DNA of 64,000 nucleotides from Sebastes aleutianus (taxonomy: Eukaryota > Chordata > Actinopteri > Perciformes > Sebastidae): positions 12,358,534-12,422,533 of the forward strand of contig CAKAKS010000004.1 of NCBI GenBank assembly GCA_916700875.1, in the 5' to 3' direction. Shown here one piece after another: positions 35,732 through 47,639 of the stretch. The translations under genes were made by a program, and so were the position numbers. The notes beneath the pieces are model-generated. The model was not told where the DNA came from, searched no databases, and saw nothing but the letters and a program-made list of their open reading frames with translations. Within the stretch, counting starts at the first letter, position 1. Every line of letters starts with the position of its first letter.

Positions 35732-37010
35732 GTCCAGCTCCCCCCATCTCCTCCTCCTCCTTCTGTCTCCTCCCTCCCTTTTGCATTACAAAAACACTTT
35801 GGCCCTCACTCACTGGCATGCAAATCCCTGCCGTTACACAACTGGCACGTGTGGATGGAAGAGGGGGAGGTGAAGAGGGAAGGGAGAAAAGGAAAAGGGA
35901 TAGTGGATACATAATGGGGTTCTTTTAACACTCCCTCCCCCTCTCCCTCCTCCATCCATCACAAATGCTCAGGCATGCCTGGACTATCAAAACAGCTTGT
36001 TTGGTAACAGTGCAAATTTCTTCCCCATATGGTGCGTGAAAGCTCCCAAAAAACACCACATGCACAATAAGAAGTTAGAGATCAGAGGCACTTTTCCTAA
36101 GCATCCTTGAAAGAGGACTCAAATCTCTATGAGCCAATAAACTCCACTTGAAGTAAGATAGAAAATGAGAACTTTCTTGATATAATAAAGCAATTGTAAA
36201 TATGCATTCTCTTGCAGCTGCAAACTGCATTGCCAGCTGCAGTGGCAGTGATTTTTAAGAAGTTCTCAGTGAAAACATGTTTACTATTTCTCATAAAAAA
36301 GCTCCGCCAGTGTTGCTCATAATGCTTTGATTGTTCTTTGCAGTTCATTTTGAGTGTTAATAGTTTCATAAAAGCTTTGAAACATGACTAATTTAAGGGA
36401 GATGCTTTTTCGGTTTTATATCAAAGACAGTGAGAAAAAGAGTTGACTTTTTGGACATTAAATGTTGCATAAATCTCTGCTTTATTTGGTCAATAATACC
36501 CCTTAAATCTATCACTGTTTATATAAGGATTTGTGTAATCTACATTGTGTAATGTGCTGATTGGCTGCAGATTCTTCATTTGCAAAAAATGTATTGATGG
36601 ACTCATCGGAGCTCCATTTGCTCAGAGACGAGACAGGCACCGACTTGCGATCAGATGGTTATGTAACTTTCAGAGACACAGAGGTGCTGGGTGGAGCTAG
36701 GGGCAGCATTAAGAAGCACATTTTGTAATCTAGTTTTGTAACCAAACTCTCTCAACCCCATTTGGGCTCCACATCTGGGCTACATTAACAGCCACCCCCA
36801 ACCCCCGATCTTTTGTGTCCTCACACCAACCCCCAAAAGCCAAATGCTTACAGACACTCACTGAAAGTTAAATCTCAGAATAAAAAGATAGGAGGTAGTT
36901 AACATGATAATAGGTCATGCATGAGAATAGCATCTCACCACAGAATCAGCTGGTGGCAGTAAAGGCCCATTGTGGATTTTTTTTTAAACTGAAAACATTG
37001 GACAAAACAT
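35732..37010. other. Intergenic between the two lipocalin genes
   Basis: A purine/pyrimidine-rich patch at 35735-35950 lies just upstream of the Ptgds-like promoter. No exon or element was recognised. Confidence 0.45.
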
Positions 37011-37028
37011 GATTTTGCTCCATTTTGC

Positions 37029-37034
37029 TTTATT
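37029..37034 (-). other. c8g: Polyadenylation signal after the tentative last c8g exon
   Basis: AATAAA on the minus strand (within AGATAAATAAAGCA), about 150 bases beyond the proposed TGA. It supports a last exon running from 37200 to roughly 37010. Confidence 0.45.
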
Positions 37035-37180
37035 TATCTGTAACTGGTAACATTTAAAGTTTTACTGTTTTTAAACCATGGTGCGAAACAACTTTCTCAC
37101 TGCACATTTGTAAATGATACAATATTCAGATATTCGCTTGAGAACTGTCGAACACTGCAAGGTTGGATCTGTCTGCCTCC

Positions 37181-40100
37181 TCAGCATGTGGGGACACAGT
37201 CTGTATAACAAAGAGTGACAGGTTAGATTACATAGAAGCTGTGCAGCTATTTTAATCAGAGAGTGGAGATTGAAAAACATGTTGACAAAGTTTGAAAAAC
37301 TGAACCGAACACATGCAGGAGCAAACGTGAAAAGTGTTTGGGAAGGTTACGGCAGCAGGTCATTGGTTTCCTTAGAGCTGCTCTCAACCAACCTCTATTT
37401 CTCCCTCTCTCTCTTTTCTCTCTTGTGATATAACAGCCTTTTGAATTTTATTTTGTCACACCTGCAACATTTTGACATTTCGTTGAACGGGAGAAATATC
37501 CACCACTAAATCCATATTTGCAGGGATTTTCATGAATTTTTCACCCCAAATCACACTCCTATAAACTGGCATTAAATGCACTATACATTTGAATGAGGCA
37601 TGTTTGGTAGGGCTGTCAATCTGTCAACAATACTGTGATTAATCGCAAATTAATTGCATGTTTTTTATCTGTTCAAAATACACCTTAAAGGGAGATTTGT
37701 CAAGTATTTAATGCTCTTATCAACATGGGAGTGGGCAAATATGCTTGCTTTATGCAAACGTATATACAGTATATATATATTTATTTATTATTGGAAGCAA
37801 CTAACAACACAAAACAATGACAAATATTGTCCAGAAACCCTCACAGGTACTGCATTTAGCATAAAAAATATGCTCAAATCATAACATGGCAAACTCAAAC
37901 CCAACAGGCAACAACAGCTGTCAGTGTGTCAGTGTGCTGACTTGACTATGACTTGCCCCAAACTGCATGTGATTATCATAAAGTGGGCATGTCTGTAAAG
38001 GGGAGACTCGTGGGTACCCATAGAACCCATTTTGCTTCACATATGTTGAGGTCAGAGGTCAAGGGACCCCTTTGAAAATAACCATGCCAGTTTTTCCTCG
38101 CCAAAATTTAGCGTAAGTTAGCGTAACCAATGGTACCAATGGATTCTTTAGGTTTTCTAGTTTCATTTGATACCAGTATCTTCACGCTTAAAACTGAGCC
38201 CGCTACAACTAAAAATAACAAGTTGCATTAAAGTGTTAAAGAAATTAGTGGCGTTAAAACAAATTTGCGTTTACGCATTATCGCATTAACTTTGACAGCC
38301 CTAATGTTTAGATGTTAAAATTGTAAGATATTGTCTACCTCCAAATAGCTTTTACAACATCAATAATAAAGCCATAAAATTTTACAATCCAATAGCTTAT
38401 CCATTCACAATATATCTTATCAACAGCAGCACAATATAACTTATCGAAACATTTAATTCAGTTACTGTACTGTAATCTCTCTCATTGACATTGCTGCAGG
38501 CACATATCTACAGATTAGACACATAATAATTACAGACATAATAAAAAGGAGCAGAGCAGGATAATACACTTTTCATCATTCAGCACCAGCACATGGCATA
38601 AGTGCAGCTGTGAAGGTGAAATGATGATCGACATGTAATGCACCGAACCAGTGAACCATCGGTTAAACTGAATAGGATCAAATGCATGAAATAAGTCTGG
38701 AGCACTGCAGAGCATAGGCACGATTCTTAATGTACTGCAGTGTGCAGTGACCTGTGAAAGTACTCCATGTACTATACATTAAGCCTGCCAGCTACATTGA
38801 CCACTATTGAACTGAAAATCATTTGCGGTTTCCAAAAAAACGTTTTTGTTTGAAAGTGGCATTTTACATGTTTCAGCACGTCATGGTGATTAAATAAAAA
38901 GCTGTATTTGCAAAATTTGTCTGCTACTCCATTCACATCTGCCCCTTTTTATGTTAATCTTATAATTATCACACCTTTTCATTCTATTAAAGAATGAAGG
39001 CTTAATCTTATTTTTTACACATTTAACTTACTGATGACATGGTCCTGGTCCACAGCACCACAGTGACCTAGAAATTTTAAAAAAAGTACACAGAGAGAGT
39101 TATTTAAAAGCAGCGGAGGAGGTAGACAGGTGTATGACTACATTTTAATCCTTTATATTAGTCATTAATGCGATATGTTTTCTTATTTTATTTTGAAAAG
39201 TAGCACAATATATTACAAACTACTTTTAAAAATATGCTGAATACTGGAGATCTCTTCCAGCTAGATTCTGACCTCTTGTGGTTTATCATCTTACATTTAG
39301 TATTGCAGTTGCAAACATAGTTTATTTTATTTAATTCCAGGTAGACATGGACGTACTGTAGGTGGGGAAGGGGAAGAGGTATGCCAGTCCCAAGCCCTGT
39401 GTTTCAGCAAGCTGCTCAAACTTGGTCAACATAGGCTCGGACAGATTGTCAACAGACCTGCCTGCATATAGAACACAAAAACAAACATCATGACATTACA
39501 AAAGCATTTTTTAAACATACAGTGCAATCTCAATTTACCAGAGTAAAATAAGATCAGACCTACCACCTGGCTTTTAGATGTGAAACAGTGGGCAACTCCG
39601 AGGGTCTGAAAAATGTAGCCAAACCTGCATTCCTTCTAATAGCAAGCAGGGGGCGACTCCTCTGGTTGCAAAAATAAGTCTGATTGTATAGAAGTCCATG
39701 AGAAAATGACCCTACTTCTCACTTGATTTATTACCTCAGTAAACATTGTAAACTAGAGTTCATGGTCTCAATCGCTGGTTTCAAGTCTTCTTCAATACAG
39801 CATGATGTTCATTTAGTAAATTATGGTCCCATTTAAAGGCAAATAGATGAAAAAGCAGGGTAGGCTTTGGGGCGTGGCTGCCGTGTAATTGACAGCTCGC
39901 TACCGCGGCGTTGTCCAGACTGGGAGTTGTCCGTCTTTTCATCTTACAACTTTAACCCTTTCAGTGTTTTCAGTTCATGAAAGTTAATTATAACCTTTTT
40001 GGTCGTCTGAAAATGTCTTCAGCTATGTCCACTTCTTATATACAGTCTATGTTTGGTAGGCCCTCCAAACACCCAACTGTATGTGCACAAGCACTGAAAA

Positions 40101-43100
40101 AGTGAGTTTCTCATGATATGTCCCCTTTTAAAAAGTGCCGGCTCAATTTATCAAAGTAAAATACGATCAGAACTACCACTTGGCCTTTAGATCTGAAATA
40201 CCAAACAAAGGCCGCATGACTGAGGAACCCACCGTAGAGTTTCATGGTGATCTTGCCCCTTTTCTGGTAGTACATGATCGCATAGTTGTTGTCCATCTCC
40301 CCGATCGCTATCTCAGTGTTCAGCTCAGGATTAGCTCCTGGTGGAAACAACAGAGAGCACTAGACATTAGACAAAGGGATGCTGCATTGCGCTATACAGT
40401 ATTTTATCAATCATGCTTCATAAAGGAGGCACTGACCTTTAAGTGTTAGTTTGCCTGGGGTTGGTGTCAGATGGTAGACCTGTAATATCTCCCAACACTG
40501 GTGATTACTGAGGAGAGAAGAGAGGAGTGAGACATTTGATGGAACATTCAGTAAAAACAAGCATTATGGTTAACAATCATTTCTTTAAAACCCTCATAGA
40601 CTTTCATATCATATACATTTTACATGTATATATGCTGTTATGTAATCGAGCAACATATTTCATAATCTAAGCACATGTCTCAGCCTTAGGCCTCATATTG
40701 AACTAGCTTTCTAATGTTGACTGAGAAAAGGACCAAAAAAATAGCTTTCCTCTGCGTGAGCCAGAAGGGATTTATAAAGCTCAAATCACAACAAAGATAT
40801 CACGGGATGTCCTACAAAAACAACCAGATTTCAACATTTCAATTGTGTATTGTACTCTCTGTCTTTCTGCAAACGCCATGTCAGGAGAACCTGAAAGTTT
40901 TTTAAATGATGAGGGAGAGCTGATGGATTTAACTGTTCTGCCTCCTTCCTGTTTTCGAGGATACGCAAATATAATCAAACACATGTGGTTGAGACATGAA
41001 GTGGAGAGATTTGTGGCATATTTGCCCCCTCTGCAGATAAATCAAGGTACTGAAGAGCCACAGTGTGTAGATGGTGGTACTTACTGTCGTGTTTTTGTGC
41101 TTACAGACAGCGTTTGGTCAGAGGCGGTGGAACGCGTGAGGGTCATGACCGTGGGCTCCACCTTGGTTCCATGATTTATCAGGTAAGAGCATTTGGAGGC
41201 CGTGTTTAGCAGGTACCACGTTCCTGTCATCTGCGGCACGTACAAGCAGGATCAGGCAACAGAGACAGAGGAAAAATAAGCACAATTCTCACATCTTTCC
41301 TAACCCTAATGTTTGCAAATGACAAATTTCTTCTTCTTTACATTTCATGTTATCAAACGATCTGTAAAACCTTCCTACGTAGTATTCGCCCTATTTGACC
41401 AGGGTCAGATGAACTTAAATTGTATATTTAGGGTTGCATAAACTTTCTCTAGGGCTGTGTGAGAATCTGGCGATACAATACATATCATGATTAAGCGTCT
41501 TTGAGATCACTAAAAAGCGCTATATAAATCTAATATATTATTATTATTATTATTATGATACAGGGGTTATGGTTCAGTATATTTCAATATATTGCGATGA
41601 CGTAAGCAAGGCAATATTGTGATTTTTAAAAAATCTAATTTTAGGAAAACTGTCATATAAAGAACACACCACCAATCTATTAATTCTAATTTATTTATTT
41701 ATTTATTATTTATATTATTTATTTAATCCAATTTATGCAATCAGAACAGTGGGATCTGAATTTGCATTTATCATAGTCCCTGTAATATCCGACATCACAG
41801 CACTACTTTGAGAGGGCACATCTCTTTGCAAATGAAATAAAGTATTGACTGAGTTAATCTTTGCATGTAAACTATTAATTAAAAATAAATACAGTGTTTT
41901 TGAGAATCAATACAGTATCACAAAACATGATATTGCGATACTCTATGTTTACTTACACCCCTAACTTTCTTTACTAATGGAAAGGACAAATGTGCTTCAA
42001 GTGTCCTGTTTTATTATCTTTTATGTTCAAATTCTATTTCAATGAAAATCCCCCTTATTGCCTAAAACACCATATTGACACAATTACACAAACACGTCCA
42101 CGTCACCAGCCCCCACACTAATCCATAACCAAGCAGAGCTACAGTACATGCCTGTATGTTTGAGGCTCTGGAAAAAATATGGTAATTTCTCTTTTTAGCG
42201 TGGGTACATGGATAGAAGTTTGCAAGTTGTCAACTTCCTGAAGTGGGCATTTAAATCTAATCTGTTTTAGAGTCCTTATTTAACAATATATAAGATTTGG
42301 ACAAAAACCTGCTGCATTAGTCAAATCGATGGCAAAGGTATGATCCTTGCATCACAAAGTTCACCTCCCCTATGTTCTCCTCAAAGCAATAATAGTTTTT
42401 TTTTGGCTATTCTGTTGAGGTAATTTGTCATGGTTTCCACTTAGTATTTTGCAATCCTCTTAATTTGTGTTATTGGGACATTGTGGTGAGAAACAGAATG
42501 ACACTGTCAATGTGCAAAGGTCAGGTAATGGCACAATGAACTGTTTACTGTTTTGCTGTCAGGCTGCAGCTGCACTCCACACTGCCTGGAAACAATGAGA
42601 CATTCTCTCTTTTCATTTCATGAATCTTTTTCCAGCCTTGTCACAATTAAACTTTGAATGGAAGTTAAAAATGGTCACTAGATGCCAAACCATATGCAGT
42701 CTGGACTCTCTACCTATCTAGATCTATTATTTATTTGCAGGCGTTAATCACAAACAAGGAATGAAAAGATAACTTTAACTTTTGAAATAATTATTCAAAA
42801 AAGCACTTAAGGTGAGACACCCCAGGTGAATAGGGTAAAAAATTGTATCACCATGAATCTTCCCCAATTGATTTCTTACATTAAGACAATTATTTTTTGC
42901 ATTACAAGTTTTCTGAAAATTTATGTTTAAATATGCAAATGAGGCATTATCTTATAAAAGTTGTGCTAATTTGCATACATTTCCAGAACAGAAATGTGAA
43001 CATTGGATAAAGCCAGGGTCAAAATTATTGTTTCATTTTGTTGACATATTAGAGTCAACGGCTTTCACAGAGGGAATTTTTTGGTATCTCCTTTTATCGC

Positions 43101-43482
43101 TCCATAAATCCATGGATGTTGTCTTTCCACTAATCTGAAAGAAGACATATGAAAGTCAAATAGTCCGAAATCTCAAATTGACCAGTGCATGAAAAACAAT
43201 GTTTTTGCTTTGGGTGTCTAGCCTTAATACACAAATGTGGAAATAATACACAAGTCAAAGACAAACACGGTACTCAACTCCTTCCTCCAGTTTTCTTACC
43301 TGTTGTATGTCTATGTTCTGTGCAGCTGGGGTCAAGTCGATAGGCTCGACCTTTGGCTTCTTGGGAGGTCGTCTTTGGGGTCGTGGTCGACTCCTAGCCC
43401 CCCCTACGGCCTCAGTGGATCCCCACAGACACAAACACATCAACACCGCCACTGCCAACATGCACCGCCGTACTCCAGCCAT
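37181..43482 (-). CDS. c8g: Complement component C8 gamma chain (lipocalin)
   Basis: C8 gamma is the lipocalin subunit disulphide-linked to C8 alpha in the terminal complement complex in plasma. Exons: 43482-43300, 41230-41085, 40507-40437, 40337-40233, 39461-39357, 39067-39032, and a tentative last exon from 37200 with TGA at 37183-37181. Phases agree throughout. There is a signal peptide (MAGVRRCMLAVAVLMCLCLW), then a basic proline-rich N-terminus (RPRPQRRPPKKPK), and the GxW motif in MTGTWYLLN. Three cysteines match those I recall from human C8G: TASKCSYL (the link to C8 alpha), HNQCWEI and SHCGAVDQDHV. The start at 43482 is preferred over an in-frame ATG eight codons upstream, because it begins a normal signal peptide. 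The last exon would add only N-C-V-P-T-C and is uncertain. The introns contain a hAT MITE (37608-38303) and other repeats. Confidence 0.9.
37608..38303 (+). mobile_element. hAT-like MITE, family B, longest copy
   Basis: 696 bp, TAGGGCTGTCAATC to TTTGACAGCCCTA. 8-bp duplications ATGTTTGG / ATGTTTAG flank it (one mismatch). It has no transposase. A roughly 64-codon frame (…GRFVKY..LLSTWEW…CPETLTGTAFSI) recurs in all three family B copies in the window. It lies in the last c8g intron. Confidence 0.85.
39522..40198. repeat. Direct 63-bp duplication around a dispersed repeat in c8g intron 4
   Basis: 39522-39587 and 40136-40198 match at roughly 85% (shared TCAATTTA, AGTAAAATA, GATCAGA, CTACCAC, GGC.TTTAGAT). 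Between them, at about 39600-40135, lies a fish repeat ending TCATGATATGTCCCCTTTTA. The right copy abuts c8g exon 4. Confidence 0.6.
40508..41084 (-). other. c8g: c8g intron 2
   Basis: No repeat or additional exon was recognised. Short open frames are unremarkable. Confidence 0.5.
41440..41960. repeat. Degraded MITE-like repeat with an embedded SINE/LINE-type tail
   Basis: Sequence of the GGGCTGTGTGAGAATC … GATATTGCGATACTC type, interrupted at about 41499-41559 by CTTTGAGATCACTAAAAAGC, GCTATATAAAT and (ATT)n. That is the usual 3' tail of a fish SINE/RTE-type retroelement. It lies in c8g intron 1. Confidence 0.5.
41961..43299 (-). other. c8g: c8g intron 1, remainder
   Basis: AT-rich, with no further exon or recognisable element. 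Confidence 0.45.
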
Positions 43483-43715
43483 CCTCACACTCACAACAAT
43501 ACACACAAAGAAGAAGCAGTCCTCTTCTCCTATAGTATTGCTCAGGTTCCTGTGTTCTAACTTTTCTTTTTCTAAACTCTCTTCTTTTTGTATTAGATTT
43601 TCTGTCCCCTCTGTCTCTGTCTGCAGTCTACTATTCCCAATCTGCTTTACTCAACCTCAAACACACAGATAAACAGACAGAGAGCAGGGGACAAACAATG
43701 AGGATGGCCTATTTA

Positions 43716-43728
43716 GTTAAATATTAAC
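43716..43728 (-). promoter_or_regulatory. c8g: HNF1-like site upstream of c8g
   Basis: The minus strand reads GTTAATATTTAAC, one base from the HNF1 palindrome GTTAATNATTAAC, about 235 bases before the c8g start codon. A second palindrome, GGTTAACC, lies at 43731-43738. HNF1 drives many liver plasma-protein genes and C8G is made in liver. The role is inferred. Confidence 0.4.
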
Positions 43729-44314
43729 TTGGTTAACCGACAGAGATGAGGCCATACTGCAGTGCTGCAATGTGTGCATCTGAAGGGGGAAGCAATAAAT
43801 TCTCATTAAATACTGACTTTAAAATCTAAATAAACTCTACAGCATAACCATAGATTAAGAGAACAAACAAAATGTGCATTTATTAACAATATATCATTCA
43901 AGTTTGCATGATTCCTAATACAAAGAATTTGATCTGTAAATGTGGGCCTCGACTGAAAAACACACAAAGCAGCAATGTCAGAACTTCCTGAGTTTCGCAA
44001 TCTCTGCAGAAAAGGAGGCACAGCGTATTTTGACATTTTTCAGACATTCATACATTCAGTTTGAAAACAAAATTACCAACTCAACAAAAATTAGTGAACA
44101 AAAACAGTTAACACGGTGACTTTTTTGGGAAGTATGTTTTTCATTGAAGGAGCTGCTGGTCTGCAGTTTTAATTTGTGTGAATCCTGTACTGTATGTTCT
44201 GTACGTAGACTTCTCTCAAGTGGATTTATGTTTCTTAACAAGAGACTGAGACTGACTTAGTACTTTTTCAGTTTGATTAACACCAGGAGGACCTCTGCCT
44301 TCGAAATTCAATTA

Positions 44315-45155
44315 TTAAAAGGATAGTTTGAGTGTTTTGAAGTTGGGTTGTATGAGGTACTCATCCATAGTCAGTGTATTATCTACAGTAGATGGCGGTC
44401 GACACAACCCTAGTTTGGAGAAGCAGACAGGAGTTACCACATGGAACCAAAGCAAAGCTGTGGACGGGGCCAGCAGCAAAACGTATTTTAGCCACCTACA
44501 AGAATCAATATCAGTTTAAGTGTACGCTATATTTAGAATATTTTTGCCGGTTTACCTTGGGAAACTGACGCTCTTATCTATGTTCTCTCCAAAGCCACCA
44601 GACTCCATTGAAAAAACCTGTGATTTTGCCTTGCAGAACACAGGGGTTGCTGGTCTACGGTTGCCTCGATCTGTTAGTTTGTTGGTGCTATTGTATGACT
44701 TTGGTGAATCTGAACTAACCATAGTCACACAATAACACAAACTAACCGATCGAGGCAACGGTAGACCAACAACTCTTGTGTCCTGCGATGTAAAATAACT
44801 GTTTTTTTTCAATGGAGTCTGGTTGCTCTGGCGAGAGCATAGATAACAGCTTCAGTTCCCCGTCGGAAACATAGACTGAATAGCTGTCTCACAGCAAGGT
44901 AAACTTGCGAAAATATTCTAAATATAGCGTACACTTAAAGTGATATTGATTTTTTTTAGGTGAGCCTTTCTCTTAGGAGGCTAAAATATGTTTAGCTGCC
45001 GCCCCCGTCCACAGCTTTGCTTTGGTTCCCTGAGGTAACTCCTGTCTGCTTCTCCAAACTGGGGGCGTGCCGACCGTCATCTACTGTCTCATCCACCGAC
45101 TATGGATAAGTACCTCATACAACCCCACCTCAAAACAGCCAAACTATCCCTTTAA
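44315..45155. mobile_element. TTAA-flanked, nearly full-length palindromic element (841 bp)
   Basis: TTAA at 44315 and 45152 with ends TTAAAAGGATAGTTTG / CAAACTATCCCTTTAA. The two halves are inverted copies: ACTCCTGTCTGCTTCTCCAA, CTAAATATAGCGTACACTTA and GATCGAGGCAACGGTAGACC recur in opposite orientation. The turn is near 44700-44735. It lies between c8g and msrb2. Confidence 0.85.
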
Positions 45156-45305
45156 GACACTCTGTGCCACACTAAGTGTCACACTTGCAAACATTTTTAG
45201 ATCAAAACCGTGGAATGAATGCTCTGACATTTAGGTGGTCCTTCAATTTGCCTCCTAAATGGACTGATGTGAAATGAAACATAATTGCGTTTTCAAGTCC
45301 AGATA

Positions 45306-47359
45306 TTAATCCTTCTCATCCTTGTCAGGTTTGCCGTTTTCTCTGGGTTTAAACGTGAGGGCCACGCTGTTGATACAGAACCGCTGACCTGTCGGGTCCG
45401 GTCCATCCTCAAACACATGACCCAGGTGGGAATCACACTGCATCAAACACAAACATATAAGTCATAAACCAACCAAAAATAACGCTTGTATATGAAGAAA
45501 ATGATGCATGAAATTCTCAATGTAAATATTAAACAATTTGCTTTTTAAAAAAAACACACACAAAGCTACATTAAGTAGAGCAACTAAAGCAAAGTGAACT
45601 TTGGCTTCATAGCGCAGAGAACAACTCACATTTTTACAAAGGACCTCTGTCCCAGCACTACCCAGGCTGTTGTCAGGGCGACGAATGACGGAGGCAAGGC
45701 TTTCGTCCCGCTCCCATGTCCCATGAGCCTCTTTGAATGCTGGCCAGCCTGTCCCCGAGTCATACTTAGCCTCTGAACTATTGATAGAGGAAGGAACATT
45801 TCCTCAATGAGCATCTGCTAACACATTTCTATATAAAGACAAAAATTCTCTCATGGCTGTCTGTCTAAGTAAAAAAAATCATAGTAATATTGTACAAAGC
45901 AATTCTGACAGTGCATACACATATATCAAACAGTAATAAAAATAAATAAATAAATGCAAATATAGAAAATATGTATAACTGGAGAAGTGTTCACACATTA
46001 ACACTCAGGTTACCTGAAAAGTGGAGCCTCACAGCAGACACAGTGGTACATCCCCACTTCAGCATGGTTAAGGTAGATCCCACTAAAGGGCTGAAAACGC
46101 ACACAACTGTTAGATTTTGGTTTTGCGTCCTTAAGCTTTTTGATTATAATGATTTTGTAAGTGCAATACAGTAACTTGTCTTCTTATTATTCTTATTCCT
46201 ATTATTATTATTATTATTACACGCTCAGTGTTTCAAGCTGAGAGCTTCTAATCATAAAACACCATGTTTGTAGCTGGACTGGTTGAACCTGACAACAATG
46301 CAAGTGTTGAGCAAAGTCCACCAGGAACTGTGCCGATTGTTAATCAGATACATATTATGTGTGTCAGTCTGGTAGACAGAGATAATGTTGGCTTGACACA
46401 AATCCCTGTACGGATGTGCATGCTGTATGCAGTACTCACCACCTCAGTCCCCCTCTCCCTCGTGACTACATACTGTTCTGGGGTCAGCTTCTTCTGCCAG
46501 TCTGTACCCTCATTATAACGGGTTAGAGACTGCAGGCCTGCAGAGGTACAATGAAGAAGTCACAGTGGAGTTTTGTTGTGCATATACTGAACATAGTAAA
46601 ATAACATAAATACATTGGTTCTGATCAATCAAGTAGCGTAAAATACACATAAATAAAAAAAATGTTTTGACAGCAATCAATTATTAAAATCACTATCTAT
46701 TGCAGGATTTCCAAAACCTTTTCAAAACAGAACCCACAACATTAGACCACATACCCTGAACACTAATATGGTAAATTGAGAAAATGTTTGCTATTATATG
46801 ACTTAGAACTTGGTCATAAAATTTCACTTAATCCTAACTCCTAAAATACAATTAAAAGTAATGGAATTAAATGTATTAGTATTAACCAGTCCTTTTTGCA
46901 CAAGCAATAACTGCAGCATGGTGCACCTGCAGGAGTTTACAGCCTGAGATGCTTGAGTTTTGTTGTGCATACTGAACAAAGTAAAAGAACATTAAATCCA
47001 TAGGTTCTAGTCAATCAAGTAGCCTAAAATACACATTAATAAAAAAAATGTTGTGACCGCAATCAACCGAAAAAGTAAGTATTAGTATTAACCACAGTCC
47101 ATTTTTGCACAAGCAATAACCTGTAGCTGCATGTTTCTTATTGTTAGTACTTGGTGAGCAAACTGCAGCATGGTGCACCTGCAGGAGTTTACTGCCTGAG
47201 ATACTAGATCAGAGTAACAGTAACAGTAAAGAAACCAAAGGTACCTTTAGATGTGGATAGAGGACGCATGAACACCGGGATCCTCCTCGGTAACACCGCG
47301 GATCTGGCCGTGGCATGCTGAGAAACTACTACGAAGAGACGGGCGACGAAACGAGACAT
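45306..47359 (-). CDS. msrb2: Methionine-R-sulfoxide reductase B2, mitochondrial
   Basis: MsrB enzymes reduce methionine-R-sulfoxide in proteins using a catalytic Cys and a structural zinc. Exons: 47359-47245, 46537-46440, 46090-46014, 45777-45630, 45437-45306. The phases are consistent and give 189 residues plus TAA. The N-terminus is Arg/Ser/Ala-rich without acidic residues (MSRFVARLFVVVSQHATARS), as expected for mitochondrial import. The SelR domain shows W-(Q)KKLTPEQY, PFSGIYLNH, the zinc pairs CVCC and CKNCDSH, SGTGWPAF, and the active-site Cys in RFCINSVALTF. A Cys rather than selenocysteine at that site, the presequence and adjacency to armc3 all point to MSRB2. The basic/acidic tail (ENGKPDKDEKD) looks longer than I recall for the human protein. 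Intron 1 holds a local tandem duplication. Confidence 0.95.
46555..47205. repeat. Local tandem duplication in msrb2 intron 1
   Basis: 46565-46955 and 46958-47203 are diverged direct copies, the second shortened. Shared blocks include TTTTGTTGTGCAT, ATCAAGTAGC, AAATACACAT, TATTAGTATTAACC, GCACAAGCAATAAC and GCAGCATGGTGCACCTGCAG. Confidence 0.75.
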
Positions 47360-47639
47360 GGTTGCTGCAGCAGTTGTGTGTCTGTGTCTAAAGTCAAGTG
47401 CTGATATCAGAGGGAGCCAAGTGCGCTCGCTGAGTCCTGATCGTTCATGCCGAGGCGAGTTCTCGCTGGTCCTCTATCGACTGATCCACTCTGTTATAGC
47501 TGGGTGACCTGTCACACCTCCAGCTATAATGTAGGTTAAAGTGGACAAGGTTCACTGGCTCTTTTTTATTGCTAGACAATGTGCAAAGAGCACCATAATT
47601 GTGTAGCAGCTTTATGGCTCTAAAAAAAAAAAAGCTGAA

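Noticed and set aside
43482..43506. Upstream in-frame ATG of c8g
   Set aside because: Adding MCIVVSVR gives no better signal peptide; the downstream Met starts a standard one.
44520..44812. Two opposite-strand frames with similar peptides
   Set aside because: Caused by the palindromic element at 44315-45155.
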